A stretch of DNA of 64,000 nucleotides from Mucilaginibacter ginsenosidivorax (GCF_007971525.1 NZ_CP042437.1:2790001-2854000); one strand, 5' to 3'; numbered from the stretch's first letter, positions 42,621 to 52,746 are shown. Numbers and translations: made by a program. Notes: a model not told the origin generated them from the letters alone.

Positions 42621-42653
42621 AAAGCATGAGACTTAATAATTTCATGCTTTTTT
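42621..42653 (+). terminator. Intrinsic terminator after the AhpD-like gene
   Basis: AAAGCATGA (42621-42629) pairs with TCATGCTTT (42642-42650) and ends in a T-run. The spacing after the stop codon is 25 nt. Confidence 0.8.
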
Positions 42654-42815
42654 CATAAATAACTGTTTATTACTTAATAAAATTTGCGTTTGTTAATTAA
42701 AAACTTCTAAATTTATGCCTAAGATTAAACAAACCTCGATTACACTTATTTTATTGAAAAATCAATTGTATCTCGGGGAGAGTTATTAAATTTTAATTGT
42801 TAATTTTTTTTGGGG

Positions 42816-42847
42816 AAAGCCGTTCCAGGTAATAGTGGAACGGCTTT
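42816..42847. terminator. Hairpin between convergent AhpD-like and efflux genes
   Basis: AAAGCCGTTCCA (42816-42827) pairs with TGGAACGGCTTT (42836-42847). On the plus strand it ends TTTT. It may act for the efflux operon on the minus strand although that side has few T. Confidence 0.6.
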
Positions 42848-42861
42848 TATCGTTATAAATA

Positions 42862-44412
42862 TTAATGCGCGTCTACCGGCATTTTTGCATTTGATTTCCT
42901 GAATGGCTGCAGGTATAGCAAAGGGATAGAAAATAACATCACCAGGCCCGATATCCAGTAAGCATCATCATAAGTTAATAACAACACCTGCTTGGTTAAA
43001 GCCCCCTCTATGGCGCCATATGCCATGCGGGTAGCATCAATTACCGAGTGCCCTTTGGCCATAAAGTTGTGCAATGCAGCATTAAACCGTTCAATAAATG
43101 CAGGGTTGGTTGCCGTAATATTTGTTAACAGGTTACTACGGTGCACGCCCTGGCGTACGTGGATAATGGTAGTGAGTGTAGCAATACCAAAAGAGCCACC
43201 CAGTTGGCGCATCATGTTATTTAAGCCTGTTCCCTGCCCTACCTCGGGCCCTTTCAAGTCGGCAATAGCCAGGGTGGTTAGGGGCACAAATAACAAGGCC
43301 ATACCTACACCCCGGATCATTAATGGCAAAAAGAAATTAGATGGCCCCATGGCCATGGTGGAGTTACTGAGCATTGTGGTAAATACAAAGAACAGGAACA
43401 TACCCGCGGTAGCCATAAACTGTGCCGGAATACCCTTATTAAGCATTTTACCAATAAAAGGCATCATTACAATGGTACATAACCCACCGGGGAAAAGGAT
43501 CTCGCCCGTTTGCTGTGCTGTAAAACCTAACAAGTTTTGGCAAAACACCGGGAACACAAACACCGATCCATATAACCCAAAGCCAAGCACAAATGATGTA
43601 AACATCCCCACGGCAAAGCTTCGGTGCCTTAATATCGCAAAATTTACTATCGGGTAGTCAATACTCATCTCGCGCCATATAAACAGGATCAATCCTAATA
43701 TTGCGGTGATAGTTAATACGGTGATGTAAGGTGTTGCAAACCAATCTTCCGATTCGCCTTTCTCCAAAATGGTTTGCAAACTGCCTACAGCTATAGCCAG
43801 TAAACCAATGCCCCACCAGTCAACGGGTTTACCTTTTTCGTCTTTAGGCGTTTCGCGTACAAAGGTGTAGGCAAAAAACGCAGCAAGGGCGCCAACCGGA
43901 ATGTTTACATAAAATATCCATCTCCAAGAAGAGTGATCGGTAATATAACCACCAATGGTAGGCCCTACAGTTGGCCCTACTACCGCACCCAAACCAAATA
44001 ATGCTGTAGCGGTACCTATTTGCTCACGTGGCCATGTTTCAATTAATATGGCCTGCGATGTTGATATTAACCCGCCACCCGCAATACCTTGTAGTATCCG
44101 GAACATAACCAGTTCATTAAGGTTTGTAGCATTACCGCATAAAAACGAGGCAACTGTAAACACTATAATAGAGGTTATGAAATAATTCTTTCGCCCGAAC
44201 CTGCTTCCCAGCCATCCCGACATAGGGAGCACAATTACGTTTGCTACAGCGTAACCGGTAACCACCCAGGCAATATCTTCAAGGGTAGCACCAAGGTTAC
44301 CCTGTATATCGGGCAGGGATACGTTCACAATCGTGGTATCAATAAGCTCCAGCAATGAAGCTATGATAACCGTGATAGTGATGATCCATTTTTTAAAGCC
44401 TGTTTCAGCCAT
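42862..44412 (-). CDS. DHA2 family multidrug efflux MFS transporter (EmrB/QacA type)
   Basis: The 516-residue inner-membrane protein has about 14 hydrophobic segments. Family marks are LIDTTIVNVSLPDIQGNLGA (TM1, motif D1), GWLGSRFGRKNYFI (motif A), LFGLGAVVGPTVGPTIGGYI (motif C) and FGLYGSVFVFPVFCQNLLGF. It uses the proton gradient to export drugs or toxic compounds, together with the HlyD adaptor encoded 1 nt upstream and the TolC channel. The HlyD-MFS-TolC set is a full tripartite pump. Substrate unknown; controlled by the local TetR. Confidence 0.95.
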   Translation of the reverse strand: MAETGFKKWIITITVIIASLLELIDTTIVNVSLPDIQGNLGATLEDIAWVVTGYAVANVIVLPMSGWLGSRFGRKNYFITSIIVFTVASFLCGNATNLNELVMFRILQGIAGGGLISTSQAILIETWPREQIGTATALFGLGAVVGPTVGPTIGGYITDHSSWRWIFYVNIPVGALAAFFAYTFVRETPKDEKGKPVDWWGIGLLAIAVGSLQTILEKGESEDWFATPYITVLTITAILGLILFIWREMSIDYPIVNFAILRHRSFAVGMFTSFVLGFGLYGSVFVFPVFCQNLLGFTAQQTGEILFPGGLCTIVMMPFIGKMLNKGIPAQFMATAGMFLFFVFTTMLSNSTMAMGPSNFFLPLMIRGVGMALLFVPLTTLAIADLKGPEVGQGTGLNNMMRQLGGSFGIATLTTIIHVRQGVHRSNLLTNITATNPAFIERFNAALHNFMAKGHSVIDATRMAYGAIEGALTKQVLLLTYDDAYWISGLVMLFSIPLLYLQPFRKSNAKMPVDAH

Positions 44413-44413
44413 T

Positions 44414-45478
44414 TTATTCTCCTTTAATTACAGAAACTTTTACGCTCATACCTGGGCGCAATTTGTCAAGTACGTCTTTTGAGGCGCTTAGTTTTATTTT
44501 AACAGGTACGCGCTGCACTACTTTTACAAAGTTACCGGTAGCATTATCTGGCGGCAATAATGAAAATTTGGCGCCGGTTGCCGGGCTAAAGTTGTAAACT
44601 GTACCTTCTACTTTCATATCAGGATAGGCATCAACCTCAACATCAACCTTCTGGCCGTTTTTCATATCGTTCAGCTGGGTTTCTTTAAAGTTGGCGGTTA
44701 TAAATAAACTGTTATCGTTTACAATGCTAAACAAGGTTTGCCCTGCCTGTACCAACTGGCCCAACTGTACGCTTTTTTTGGCGGCCAAACCGCTTGATGG
44801 CGCCTTGATAGTGGTATAGCTCAACTGCAGTTTTGCATAGTCAATATCAACCTGTTTCTGGGTTACACCGGTGTTGGTAACTTTTAACTGGCTGCGGGTA
44901 GTACCAATTTGCTCAACTGCTGCTTTATATTGGTCTTGTGAGGCCCTTAAGTTTGCTTTAGCCACATCCAAATCGGCTTTGGCCTGGTCAAATTGTTGCT
45001 GCGTTACCGATCCGTCTTTTACCAGGTTTGCGTAACGGGCGTAATCTTTCTGCACTTTATCTAAACGGGCAGCATTTGATTCAACCTGCGCCCTTGCGCT
45101 TGATGAGTTTGCCTGTGTAGCATAAATCTGCGATTGATTTACATTGATACCTGCGCTTGCACCAACCTGTGCTGCCTGTGCCTGCTCTAATTTTACCTTG
45201 TAATCGCGGTCGTCAATTTTAACTAAAGTTTGGCCAGCAGTTACGTGGCTGTTTTCTTCAAAATAAATAGAGTCAACATATCCGCCTACGCGGGCAACTA
45301 CGGGGCTTATATCGCCATCAATCTGCGCATCATCTGTATCGATGTGCTTGCCGTAGTATAAATATTCTTTGATACCGAAAATGATGCCACCAACAAGCAA
45401 TACGCCTAATATGATAGGGATAACTTTATTTGGTTTCTTTTTTGGTTCCTGTTCCTGTGTTTCTTGTGCCTTTGCCAT
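44414..45478 (-). CDS. HlyD/EmrA-type periplasmic adaptor
   Basis: The 354 residues have a short cytosolic start, one transmembrane helix (about 18-40: VIPIILGVLLVGGIIFGIKE), then a lipoyl-like half (DDAQIDGDISPVVARVGGYV), a long alpha-hairpin (about 95-205, Gln/Ala-rich coiled coil), the second lipoyl half (IKAPSSGLAAKKSVQLGQLV) and a beta-barrel (FITANFKETQLNDMKNGQKV). It links the inner-membrane MFS pump to TolC. It is separated by 1 nt from the pump gene and 20 nt from the tolC-like gene. Confidence 0.95.
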   Translation of the reverse strand: MAKAQETQEQEPKKKPNKVIPIILGVLLVGGIIFGIKEYLYYGKHIDTDDAQIDGDISPVVARVGGYVDSIYFEENSHVTAGQTLVKIDDRDYKVKLEQAQAAQVGASAGINVNQSQIYATQANSSSARAQVESNAARLDKVQKDYARYANLVKDGSVTQQQFDQAKADLDVAKANLRASQDQYKAAVEQIGTTRSQLKVTNTGVTQKQVDIDYAKLQLSYTTIKAPSSGLAAKKSVQLGQLVQAGQTLFSIVNDNSLFITANFKETQLNDMKNGQKVDVEVDAYPDMKVEGTVYNFSPATGAKFSLLPPDNATGNFVKVVQRVPVKIKLSASKDVLDKLRPGMSVKVSVIKGE

Positions 45479-45498
45479 TTTATTATCTGGTTTAAGTA

Positions 45499-46878
45499 TT
45501 ATTTGTTGTTGATTTTTCCTGTTGATTTTAGTAAAGTATAGTAAGCCAGGCCTGCATCGGCTTTAGCTAACTCCAGGTTTATTTGTGCCTGGTAAAGCAA
45601 TGTTTCGGCATCGGCCCTATCGGTTGCTGATGCTATATTGCTTTTGTATTTTGATTCGAGGATCTTATTATTTTCGCCCGCTTGCTCAATTGAGGTTTGT
45701 AAAAGCTTAATCTTATCCAAAGCCATTGTCCAGTTCTGGTAGTTTTGGTTTACTTCGTTTTTAATGCGGTCAACCGTAATGCTTTTGTTTATAGTTACCT
45801 GCTCTCGCTGAATTTTAGCTTCGGTAACCTTGTTTTTATTTGTCCATAGGTTGCCAAAGTTCCAGGAAAGGGTTAAGCCAACTGATATCGGGGTAATAAA
45901 CTGCCCGCTTTTAGGAATCGGGTTTGAGTTTACATCTACATAATAGGCGCTTCCTGATGCCGCCAATGTAGGCAAGGTGTTAGCCTGTATGTTTTTGATG
46001 CTGGTTTCGGCAACTTTGCCCCGTAAATCTGCCTGCTGCAATTCAACACGGCTTGCGTAAGCGGAATCAAGGTAATTGCTTAAAGGGGCAACGGGCCTGT
46101 CAACCTCGGTTATCTGGTCTATATTAAGCTGGGTACCTTCGGGTAAGCCCAACAAAACATTCAGGCTGTAGTTTATGATACGGCGGTTAGTTTCCAGGTC
46201 GATGCCATTCAGCTCGACATTGGAGCGTTGCAACTGAAACCGCAATACATCATTTTTGGTTACCAAACCCTGGTCAAAAAACCTTTGCGATTGTTTGATT
46301 TGTCCATCAATGGTTGCTAAATTTTGCGCTACTACTTTTTTGCTTTGCAATACCTTGTACAGGTTGTAATAGGAGTTAATGATATCGTAAGTAATCTGGT
46401 CTTTATCATTAACCACGTCCAATCGGGCAACCTGGCTAAGCAAATCTGTCGATTCGCGGGCATATTTGTATTTACCACCCGCGTAAAGCACTTCGCTTAA
46501 GGATAGTATGCCTAAGTAAGCGTCGGCCCTGTCGGGCAGGTTAAAGCTGCTTTGGCCAAGCGAAAGTTTATTGGCAGGTATTTCGGCGTGGTTGTATCCG
46601 TAGCTTACTTTACCGGTAGGCAAAGCCTGGTCTTTAGCCTGGTTGTATTGCGATACCGCCTGGTCAATTTTAGCCTGCGATAATTTTAACACCTTGCTGT
46701 TATCAAGGCCCAGCTTAATGGCCTCATCTAAAGTGATTGTACGGTCCTGGGCCGTTGCCGTTCCTGCAAACAGCAAACCTGATACCGCCAGGGCGGTGCC
46801 ATACCTCCAAAACGCGCTAACTGTGTGTTTCAACAGTTTAAGGTGGTCGGTTTTATTATTTTGAGTTGTCATGTTCAT
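45499..46878 (-). CDS. TolC family outer-membrane efflux channel
   Basis: The 459 residues carry a signal peptide (cut near TATAQD, about residue 44). Two repeats of coiled-coil helices and beta-strands follow: TLDEAIKLGLDNSKVLKLSQ, SYNLYKVLQSKKVVAQNLA, RVELQQADLRGKVAETSIKN and the final QINLELAKADAGLAYYTLLK. It forms the trimeric exit duct for the pump. The start is ambiguous (ATG at 46878 or 46872). It overlaps the 3' end of tetR by 23 bases, consistent with one operon led by tetR. Confidence 0.94.
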   Translation of the reverse strand: MNMTTQNNKTDHLKLLKHTVSAFWRYGTALAVSGLLFAGTATAQDRTITLDEAIKLGLDNSKVLKLSQAKIDQAVSQYNQAKDQALPTGKVSYGYNHAEIPANKLSLGQSSFNLPDRADAYLGILSLSEVLYAGGKYKYARESTDLLSQVARLDVVNDKDQITYDIINSYYNLYKVLQSKKVVAQNLATIDGQIKQSQRFFDQGLVTKNDVLRFQLQRSNVELNGIDLETNRRIINYSLNVLLGLPEGTQLNIDQITEVDRPVAPLSNYLDSAYASRVELQQADLRGKVAETSIKNIQANTLPTLAASGSAYYVDVNSNPIPKSGQFITPISVGLTLSWNFGNLWTNKNKVTEAKIQREQVTINKSITVDRIKNEVNQNYQNWTMALDKIKLLQTSIEQAGENNKILESKYKSNIASATDRADAETLLYQAQINLELAKADAGLAYYTLLKSTGKINNK

Positions 46879-47503
46879 TTACTAAATAAGCTTTTAAAAG
46901 TCTTTTCATGTATGTTTTAATCCTTGGCTTCAGTTCTTCTTCCATAAATTTTTCGTCACGGATATCGTGGCCTATAATTAATGATGATAACTGCGGCATA
47001 TTGATTACATAATTTTTGGTGCCGAATATGGTTGCAATAACCATCGGGATATCAATGTCTTTATAGAAGGAGCCATTGTTAAGCCCCTCTTCAATTATTT
47101 TCCTGATCTCCACAACGTTTACCATCAGTATTTCAATTATCTTATCGGTAAGCCCCCAGCGCTTGTTCATCGATATTTCGCGGCTGATGAGTTTTTGAAA
47201 GCAGTTATTTACAATAATGCGCTCTACGTAGTTATCAATACATTTATCAAGCTTACACCAGGCAGTCATGCTGTCGTCATTACCAATATTTTGAAGCAGT
47301 GTACGGAATGACGAGATCTTACGCTCAAAGATTGCCAGGAAAAGGCCTTCTTTTGAACCGAAGTAATAATTGAGCATAGCCATATTAACACCGGCTTCGC
47401 CCGAAATTGTCCGGGTAGAAGCCCCATCAAATCCATAGTCGGCAAACACGCGTTCGGCGACGTCAAGGATGTGGTCTTTTTTGTCTATTTTATCTTTGTC
47501 CAT
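46856..47503 (-). CDS. TetR/AcrR family repressor of the efflux operon
   Basis: The 215 residues start with a TetR HTH (about 8-55: HILDVAERVFADYGFDGAST, TISGEAGVNMAMLNYYFGSK). The C-terminal ligand-binding helices are divergent but match the CecR/DUF1956-like length. It leads the tolC-hlyD-MFS operon and two palindromes sit directly upstream (47522-47585), so it likely represses its own operon until a drug binds. Inducer unknown. Confidence 0.93.
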   Translation of the reverse strand: MDKDKIDKKDHILDVAERVFADYGFDGASTRTISGEAGVNMAMLNYYFGSKEGLFLAIFERKISSFRTLLQNIGNDDSMTAWCKLDKCIDNYVERIIVNNCFQKLISREISMNKRWGLTDKIIEILMVNVVEIRKIIEEGLNNGSFYKDIDIPMVIATIFGTKNYVINMPQLSSLIIGHDIRDEKFMEEELKPRIKTYMKRLLKAYLVNEHDNSK

Positions 47504-47521
47504 TGTTTTAACGGCACAAAA

Positions 47522-47585
47522 TTAATCAAACGATTGATTAATCAAAGAGGTTCAGGGCCAAATCATTAATCGATTGATTAATGAT
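47522..47585. promoter_or_regulatory. Two palindromic operators ahead of tetR
   Basis: TTAATCAA-ACGA-TTGATTAA (47522-47541) and ATCATTAATC-GATT-GATTAATGAT (47562-47585) are both perfect inverted repeats and share CGATTGATTAAT 40 bp apart. Their size and closeness to the repressor gene fit TetR dimer sites covering the operon promoter. Confidence 0.65.
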
Positions 47586-48175
47586 TACTATCGAATGACA
47601 AAATTGTTTTTAAAGCGGTTAAAAATTTTGAGCGTGGTAGATATATATTTAAACTGCTATGTTTTTTTAAAACAGAAGATACCCGATTTTCCGGGCTGCC
47701 TTTTCTGAGCTTTGGCGCAAAAAAACTTCATTTTATTTTTGTGTAAATAAATATACCATTTGTATCAATAAATATCGCATTTGTTACCGAAAAGTGTGAA
47801 TTAATTACCTTTTTGTAAGCATTTATGCATGAATTAAAGGCCGTTTTGAAATACAAAAGGAAGCTGGTAAATTTGTACTATATACCAATACAAAAAACAG
47901 TTTTTATATTGTTTTTCACAGCATTACATTTACGGAATTCGTTTTAATTTATTGAAGTATTGCCTGTGAATTTTTACCGCCCATGCTATAAAATAACTGT
48001 TGTGAACTGTTTAAATAAACTGAATTTTGAATGGACTCCATCGGCCTATAATGCAATGGGTGCAGGCAATACCAGGCTGGTTAAAACCAGCACCGGACAA
48101 GGCCCCCAATTAATAAAGCCGCTGGTAAGGCATACTTATTCAAAAAAGAAAATCAGCGGCAGATAACCTATCGCC
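47586..48175. other. 590-base gap with no supported gene
   Basis: The gap is AT-rich, with T- and A-runs. A 68-codon frame at 47960-48166 on the plus strand has no recognisable motif and its codon content does not look coding, so it is not called. It may hold the efflux promoter region and unseen small RNAs. Confidence 0.4.
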
Positions 48176-48973
48176 TTATATCTGCGAATAAGTAGTTGGC
48201 GTTAACATAGTTGATGTTATTTTGCTTACCAGCAGGGCATCTGCATATTCGGGTACGCTGCTTATCTTTTTCCATTGAGGGTCGCTGCCGAAGGCTTTCC
48301 AATGGGCATCTTTAGCGGCCAGGTCATCAAAGGTAATCATGTACGTAAGGTTGGGCCTCAAGGGACCAATTATAGTTTCGCCCCAAAAAACGGGGTTGAA
48401 ACCAAGGCGTTTAAAAATATCTATTTCGCCTTGGTCAGTAAACATTTCTATCTTCTTTTTACCCGCGGCTTCGCTGGCGCTCTGGTACTGGCGTAGTTCA
48501 AAAATACGCGGCTTCCGTTCGGGCGCAGCAGTTAGTACTGTATGCGGAAATGCTTTTAAAAGGGAACTTTCTATCCGTTCATAAGCCGGCGCGGTGGCAG
48601 GCGCATTAAGGTAAGCGGCAGCTTTGGCTATATAGTCTTTATCATCGCTAATCAGTTTTTGAACCCTGTCAATTTGAGAAGTGGAGACATAAGGAATAAG
48701 CACGAACACTTTAGTTTGCCCCTGGGGCTTTACTTCTGTAAACACACCTGCACGCTTTATGGTGTGACGATTTAACGCTGGTATTAATGCATTTTGCAAA
48801 TAATCTTCCACCAAACTTTGCTGACTTGCATCTTTTAAACTATAAACCCGGAGTTCATAATATTCTTCTATTGGTACTTCGGTATGCATGGTATCAGCGT
48901 TACTTACAGCGGGTAAAACGGTTGCGGTTACAGCACCCATGAGGGTTGATTTTACAAAAGAGCGTCTTTTCAT
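48176..48973 (-). CDS. NIPSNAP family protein with twin-arginine-like signal
   Basis: The 265 residues start MKRRSFVKSTLMGAVTATVL, with RR and a hydrophobic stretch resembling a Tat signal, cut near VSNAD. Two NIPSNAP-type ferredoxin-like repeats follow (about 35-140: YYELRVYSLKDASQQSLVED; about 155-260: RIFELRQYQSASEAAGKKKI with YMITFDDLAAKDAHWKAFGS). The family has no fixed enzyme role; members occur as secreted or periplasmic proteins in Bacteroidota. It stands alone, divergent from dinB. Confidence 0.9.
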   Translation of the reverse strand: MKRRSFVKSTLMGAVTATVLPAVSNADTMHTEVPIEEYYELRVYSLKDASQQSLVEDYLQNALIPALNRHTIKRAGVFTEVKPQGQTKVFVLIPYVSTSQIDRVQKLISDDKDYIAKAAAYLNAPATAPAYERIESSLLKAFPHTVLTAAPERKPRIFELRQYQSASEAAGKKKIEMFTDQGEIDIFKRLGFNPVFWGETIIGPLRPNLTYMITFDDLAAKDAHWKAFGSDPQWKKISSVPEYADALLVSKITSTMLTPTTYSQI

Positions 48974-49159
48974 AAAGGTATAATTGAAAGTTTAAATATA
49001 GTATTATTCCTCGTTCTTAACCGTTAAAAACTATCTGTGTTATAAACGTGGAGCCGTCGGCCTGCCGCCAACTGCAGGCAGCAACAAGACCAGTAAAAAC
49101 TACTATTTGCTATATTTACATTTGGAATACCTCTGTATAACCGCCCACGAAAATTATCC

Positions 49160-50281
49160 ATGCAAGATCAACCCACACAAATCATCCGCAAAATTATCCA
49201 TATTGATATGGATGCATTTTACGCGTCGGTTGAGCAGCGGGATTTCCCGGAATATCGCGGTAAGCCACTGGTAGTTGGCGGATTACCCCAGGGCAGGGGC
49301 GGTGTGGTGGCTACTGCAAGTTACGAGGCGCGTAAGTTTGGGGTACGTTCGGCAATGTCATCAAAAAGGGCTTTACAGCTTTGCCCGGATGCCTTGTTTG
49401 TACGGCCACGGTTTGCTGCATATAAAGAGGTATCGCAACATATCAGGGAGATTTTCAGCCGGTATACCGATCTGATTGAGCCCCTGTCGTTAGACGAGGC
49501 CTACCTTGACGTTACCAACGATAAACTCAACATCGGCTCGGCAATTGATATAGCCAAACAGATAAAACAAGCAATAAAGGATGAACTTAACCTTACGGCA
49601 TCAGCCGGCGTATCCATCAATAAATTTGTTGCCAAAATTGCATCAGACCTCAATAAGCCCGATGGATTGAAGTTTATCGGCCCTTCAAGCATAGAGAACT
49701 TTATGGAGCAATTGCCCGTCGAAAAGTTTTTTGGTGTAGGCAAAGTCACTGCGCAAAAAATGAAGCAGATGGGCCTGCATACCGGAGCCGACCTTAAAAA
49801 ACTAACCGAGGAAGAAATGATACGGCATTTTGGCAAGCCGGGCCGCTTTTACTACCAGATAGTGCGCGGTATTGATAACCGCGAAGTACAACCCCACCGC
49901 GAAACCAAATCGTTAGGAGCCGAAGATACTTTTGCTTATGACCTTACCACCCTGCCCGAAATGGAAGCCGAACTGGAAAAAATTGCACAGGTGGTACATG
50001 ACCGCCTGCTGAAATACGAACTGAAAGGCCGCACGCTCACCCTCAAAGTAAAATACAGCGATTTTAAACAGATTACCCGAAACCAATCATTCACCACGGC
50101 TTTTAATGATTTGGAGACGATATGCAATACAGCAAAACAATTGATGGCAGCCATCAATCCAGACGACAATACCCGCATCCGGCTACTGGGGATTTCGCTG
50201 TCAAATTTTGGTGAGATGGTGGCGAAACAAAGAGAAGAAAAAGAGGCCGGGCCAGGCGATCAGCTTGCACTGCAGCTGTAA
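49160..50281 (+). CDS. dinB: DNA polymerase IV (Y-family translesion polymerase)
   Basis: The 373 residues show the palm motifs IIHIDMDAFYASVEQRDFPE (first metal site) and IEPLSLDEAYLDVTND (second site), finger residues KPLVVGGLPQGRGGVVATAS, thumb helix-hairpin-helix (FFGVGKVTAQKMKQMGLHTG) and a little-finger domain (SLGAEDTFAYDLTTLPEMEA onward). It bypasses lesions during DNA stress. The very C-terminus (DQLALQL) resembles a beta-clamp binding motif, QLxLxL. It has its own transcription unit. Confidence 0.96.
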   Translation: MQDQPTQIIRKIIHIDMDAFYASVEQRDFPEYRGKPLVVGGLPQGRGGVVATASYEARKFGVRSAMSSKRALQLCPDALFVRPRFAAYKEVSQHIREIFSRYTDLIEPLSLDEAYLDVTNDKLNIGSAIDIAKQIKQAIKDELNLTASAGVSINKFVAKIASDLNKPDGLKFIGPSSIENFMEQLPVEKFFGVGKVTAQKMKQMGLHTGADLKKLTEEEMIRHFGKPGRFYYQIVRGIDNREVQPHRETKSLGAEDTFAYDLTTLPEMEAELEKIAQVVHDRLLKYELKGRTLTLKVKYSDFKQITRNQSFTTAFNDLETICNTAKQLMAAINPDDNTRIRLLGISLSNFGEMVAKQREEKEAGPGDQLALQL

Positions 50282-50328
50282 GTTTTACCCTGCCTGCGCT
50301 ACACTGCCTGCATACCGTTGATACACCT

Positions 50329-51219
50329 TTACCACCCCAAATTCACACCGCCGGATACCCCGAAACCAATCCGGGACACACCATTCAATTGCGTTTTGTC
50401 AATTTGGCCGTTATTGAGGTAAAGCTGGTCGGTGCCATTGCCGGTTTGCCAGGTAAAACAGCCGCCGCCAATTTGGATGGCAAAGTGATTTGTAATATCA
50501 TAACTCAACTTGCCGCCCGCTTCAATACCGTAACCATTGGCATGATGGCGATAACTCACCGGGTGCTGAAAACTGGTGATTAAATTCCAGTTGCCGTTAC
50601 CGTTGTAACTTACCTGGTGGTAGGTAACATCAGCCTTGAATTTTAAATGGGGGGCTATCATCACCGACGACACAACTTTTAAAAACCCGCCCTTCCATTT
50701 GGGGGCGTAGGAACTATTTAAACCCGGAAACATACCGCCACGGTCAAGCAGGTGAAGAAATTCTGTGCTCTCGCCGTAACCAATATAAGGTATCAGGCTA
50801 AAACGATGGTTATTAAAAATAACGTACCCCACACCAAGGTTCCATAAACTGGTGTTGCCTTTATTGGCGTTGAAGGTTTCATTATAGGTATTGTTGTTGC
50901 GGTTATCGGCGCCGTAGTCACTGTCGTTTACCGTGCCTGAGGATATGAAGTGCCGCGAGTAATCGCCATAAGCAACAAAGCGTTTCCAAAAGTTGTAGCT
51001 GATAAATGCGGCTGCATTTTGGCCGCCAACCTTCATCCATTTAAGTTCCGAAAGCACATTGGGGTTTTGGCCGCTGATGTTGCCCGATATCGACCATCTG
51101 AAGTTTTCCTGCTGGTAACCTATTCCGGCATCAACCTGTAGCTTTTTTTCAAGCTGCTGCGCATGAACCAGGCAGGCGGTTATAATCAGTATAAAATAAA
51201 AGCTTGCAAACTTTTTCAT
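50329..51219 (-). CDS. Predicted outer-membrane beta-barrel protein
   Basis: About 296 residues from the ATG at 51219 (MKKFASFYFILIITACLVHA, Sec signal). The mature sequence alternates aromatic and polar residues in strands (VDAGIGYQQENFRWSISGNI, AAFISYNFWKRFVAYGDYSR, GVGYVIFNNHRFSLIPYIGY) and ends in GFGVSGGVNLGW with C-terminal aromatic Trp, a usual outer-membrane insertion signal. No family was recognised. It lies after the GH16-fascin gene by 54 nt on the same strand and might belong to that glucan locus. Confidence 0.78.
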   Translation of the reverse strand: MKKFASFYFILIITACLVHAQQLEKKLQVDAGIGYQQENFRWSISGNISGQNPNVLSELKWMKVGGQNAAAFISYNFWKRFVAYGDYSRHFISSGTVNDSDYGADNRNNNTYNETFNANKGNTSLWNLGVGYVIFNNHRFSLIPYIGYGESTEFLHLLDRGGMFPGLNSSYAPKWKGGFLKVVSSVMIAPHLKFKADVTYHQVSYNGNGNWNLITSFQHPVSYRHHANGYGIEAGGKLSYDITNHFAIQIGGGCFTWQTGNGTDQLYLNNGQIDKTQLNGVSRIGFGVSGGVNLGW

Positions 51220-51273
51220 CAGGTAAAAATTAGCCTGCCCATACGGATAAGGGCAGGCCAATATAAATGTTAA

Positions 51274-52497
51274 CTATTGATTTATGCCAAATGCCTCCCA
51301 GCCCGATGCGGTTGTACGGGTACAGGTCATGGCTTGTGTGCCATTTTCGCTCGATATAAATTTGCCGTTATTGCCTCTCAGGGTAACCTTTCCATCCGAA
51401 GTTGGTACCCAGTCGAATTTTTCCCAATCGCCGATGGTGGTGCGGTTACAGGTAATGGCTTGTGTGCCGTTTTCGCTCGATACATATTTGCCCATGCTTT
51501 GCAGGGCCACTTTGCCGCCACCTGCATCTACAACGGTAAAAGTTTCCCAGGCCTGGGCGGTTGCGCGGTTGCACCACATGGCTTGTGTACCATTCTCGCC
51601 GCTTACATACTGGTTGTTAAAGCCTTTTAATGTAATGTTCGATCCAATTGGCGGCGATGTGCTGCTGCCCGAAAGGTTGTATACCCGCACATAATCAACC
51701 ACCATATTACAAGGCAAAGCGCCATCGTTAATAGTGTTGCCGGGCAGGTCGCCGCCTATGGCCAGGTTAAGAATAATGAAGAACGGATTATGAAAAGCGC
51801 CGGTATTGTTAATATTGCCTGCTATATTACCGGTAACATACAGTGTATTATCTACATACCATTTGATAGAATTGGTATCCCACTCTACCGCGTAAGTATG
51901 GAAACCTGTAGGCGTTGTGGTAGTACTGCCGCCATATTGCGAGTGGCCGTTAACATACCAGTGCATGGTACCCAATATGGTATTGGAAGTATTCACTTGT
52001 TCCATAATGTCAATTTCGCCGCATTGGGGCCATCCTACGGTGCCTATATTGGCGCCCAGCATCCAGAATGCCGGCCAGGTACCCTGCACTGCAGGTAACT
52101 TAATGCTGGCTTCAATACGGCCGTAAGTTGGCTGGAATTTACCGGCGGTGGTCAGCTTAGCCGAGGTATAGGGCTGGCCGCCCACGGTTTCTTTACGGGC
52201 GGTGATAGTTAAATAACCGCCTGATACTGTGGCATTTGCCGACTGATAATACTCTTTCTCGTTATTAACATTGGGGTTACCATTGTCAATATTCCAGTTG
52301 GCGGTGTTAACGCTGGTGCCGTTAAATTCATCGCTCCATACAAGCGTTGCCGCCCTCGGTGTGGTAGTTTGGTTGGCTTCGGCAGCGGCGATGGTAGCAG
52401 GTGTCTGCCTGTTGGCATCTTTTTTACAGGAAATGGCTAAAGCAGCCAGGGCTACTATTGCGAAAGCGCCCTTTTTTAAGTTTAGAATTGATTTCAT
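51274..52497 (-). CDS. GH16 glucanase lipoprotein with C-terminal fascin-like module
   Basis: About 407 residues from the ATG at 52497 ([20 protein letters not shown], lipobox SC with KKDA after it). The GH16 domain (about 50-285) holds [20 protein letters not shown], the catalytic [10 protein letters not shown] and [10 protein letters not shown]. The C-terminal 120 residues form three beta-trefoil-like repeats of the fascin/RICIN type ([60 protein letters not shown]), likely carbohydrate binding. It is oriented opposite to the first PUL and next to the GH30-fascin gene. Function inferred: beta-1,3-glucanase. Confidence 0.92.
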   Translation of the reverse strand: MKSILNLKKGAFAIVALAALAISCKKDANRQTPATIAAAEANQTTTPRAATLVWSDEFNGTSVNTANWNIDNGNPNVNNEKEYYQSANATVSGGYLTITARKETVGGQPYTSAKLTTAGKFQPTYGRIEASIKLPAVQGTWPAFWMLGANIGTVGWPQCGEIDIMEQVNTSNTILGTMHWYVNGHSQYGGSTTTTPTGFHTYAVEWDTNSIKWYVDNTLYVTGNIAGNINNTGAFHNPFFIILNLAIGGDLPGNTINDGALPCNMVVDYVRVYNLSGSSTSPPIGSNITLKGFNNQYVSGENGTQAMWCNRATAQAWETFTVVDAGGGKVALQSMGKYVSSENGTQAITCNRTTIGDWEKFDWVPTSDGKVTLRGNNGKFISSENGTQAMTCTRTTASGWEAFGINQ

Positions 52498-52560
52498 AAG
52501 ATTGGTATTTGTGTTATAATTGATTGCGTGTTGTTGAGAAATAACTTGAGATATTAACCC

Positions 52561-52746
52561 TGTCATGCTGAGGTACGAAGCATCTATTCGCGAACTTTTC
52601 TACCGGTTGCACAGTTAGCAGATACTTCGTACCTACCCATGACATATCCAATTTTCCTGTCATTCTGAGGTACGAAGAATCTATTCTACGCCTTGCATGG
52701 CCACCGGAAAAGTTCGCGAATAGATCCTTCGTACCTCAGGATGACA
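52561..52746. repeat. Palindromic intergenic repeat (TGTCAT...GAGGTACGAAG type)
   Basis: 52561-52605 is mirrored by 52703-52746 with few changes (for example CTATTCGCGAACTTTTC opposite GAAAAGTTCGCGAATAG). A second forward copy of TGTCATTCTGAGGTACGAAG begins at 52660. It is a typical dispersed palindromic element and it separates the two fascin-GH genes. Confidence 0.75.

Noticed and set aside
47960..48166. A 68-codon frame between tetR and the NIPSNAP gene
   Set aside because: No recognisable motif, no clear ribosome-binding site, and it sits in an AT-rich gap; not enough to call a gene.
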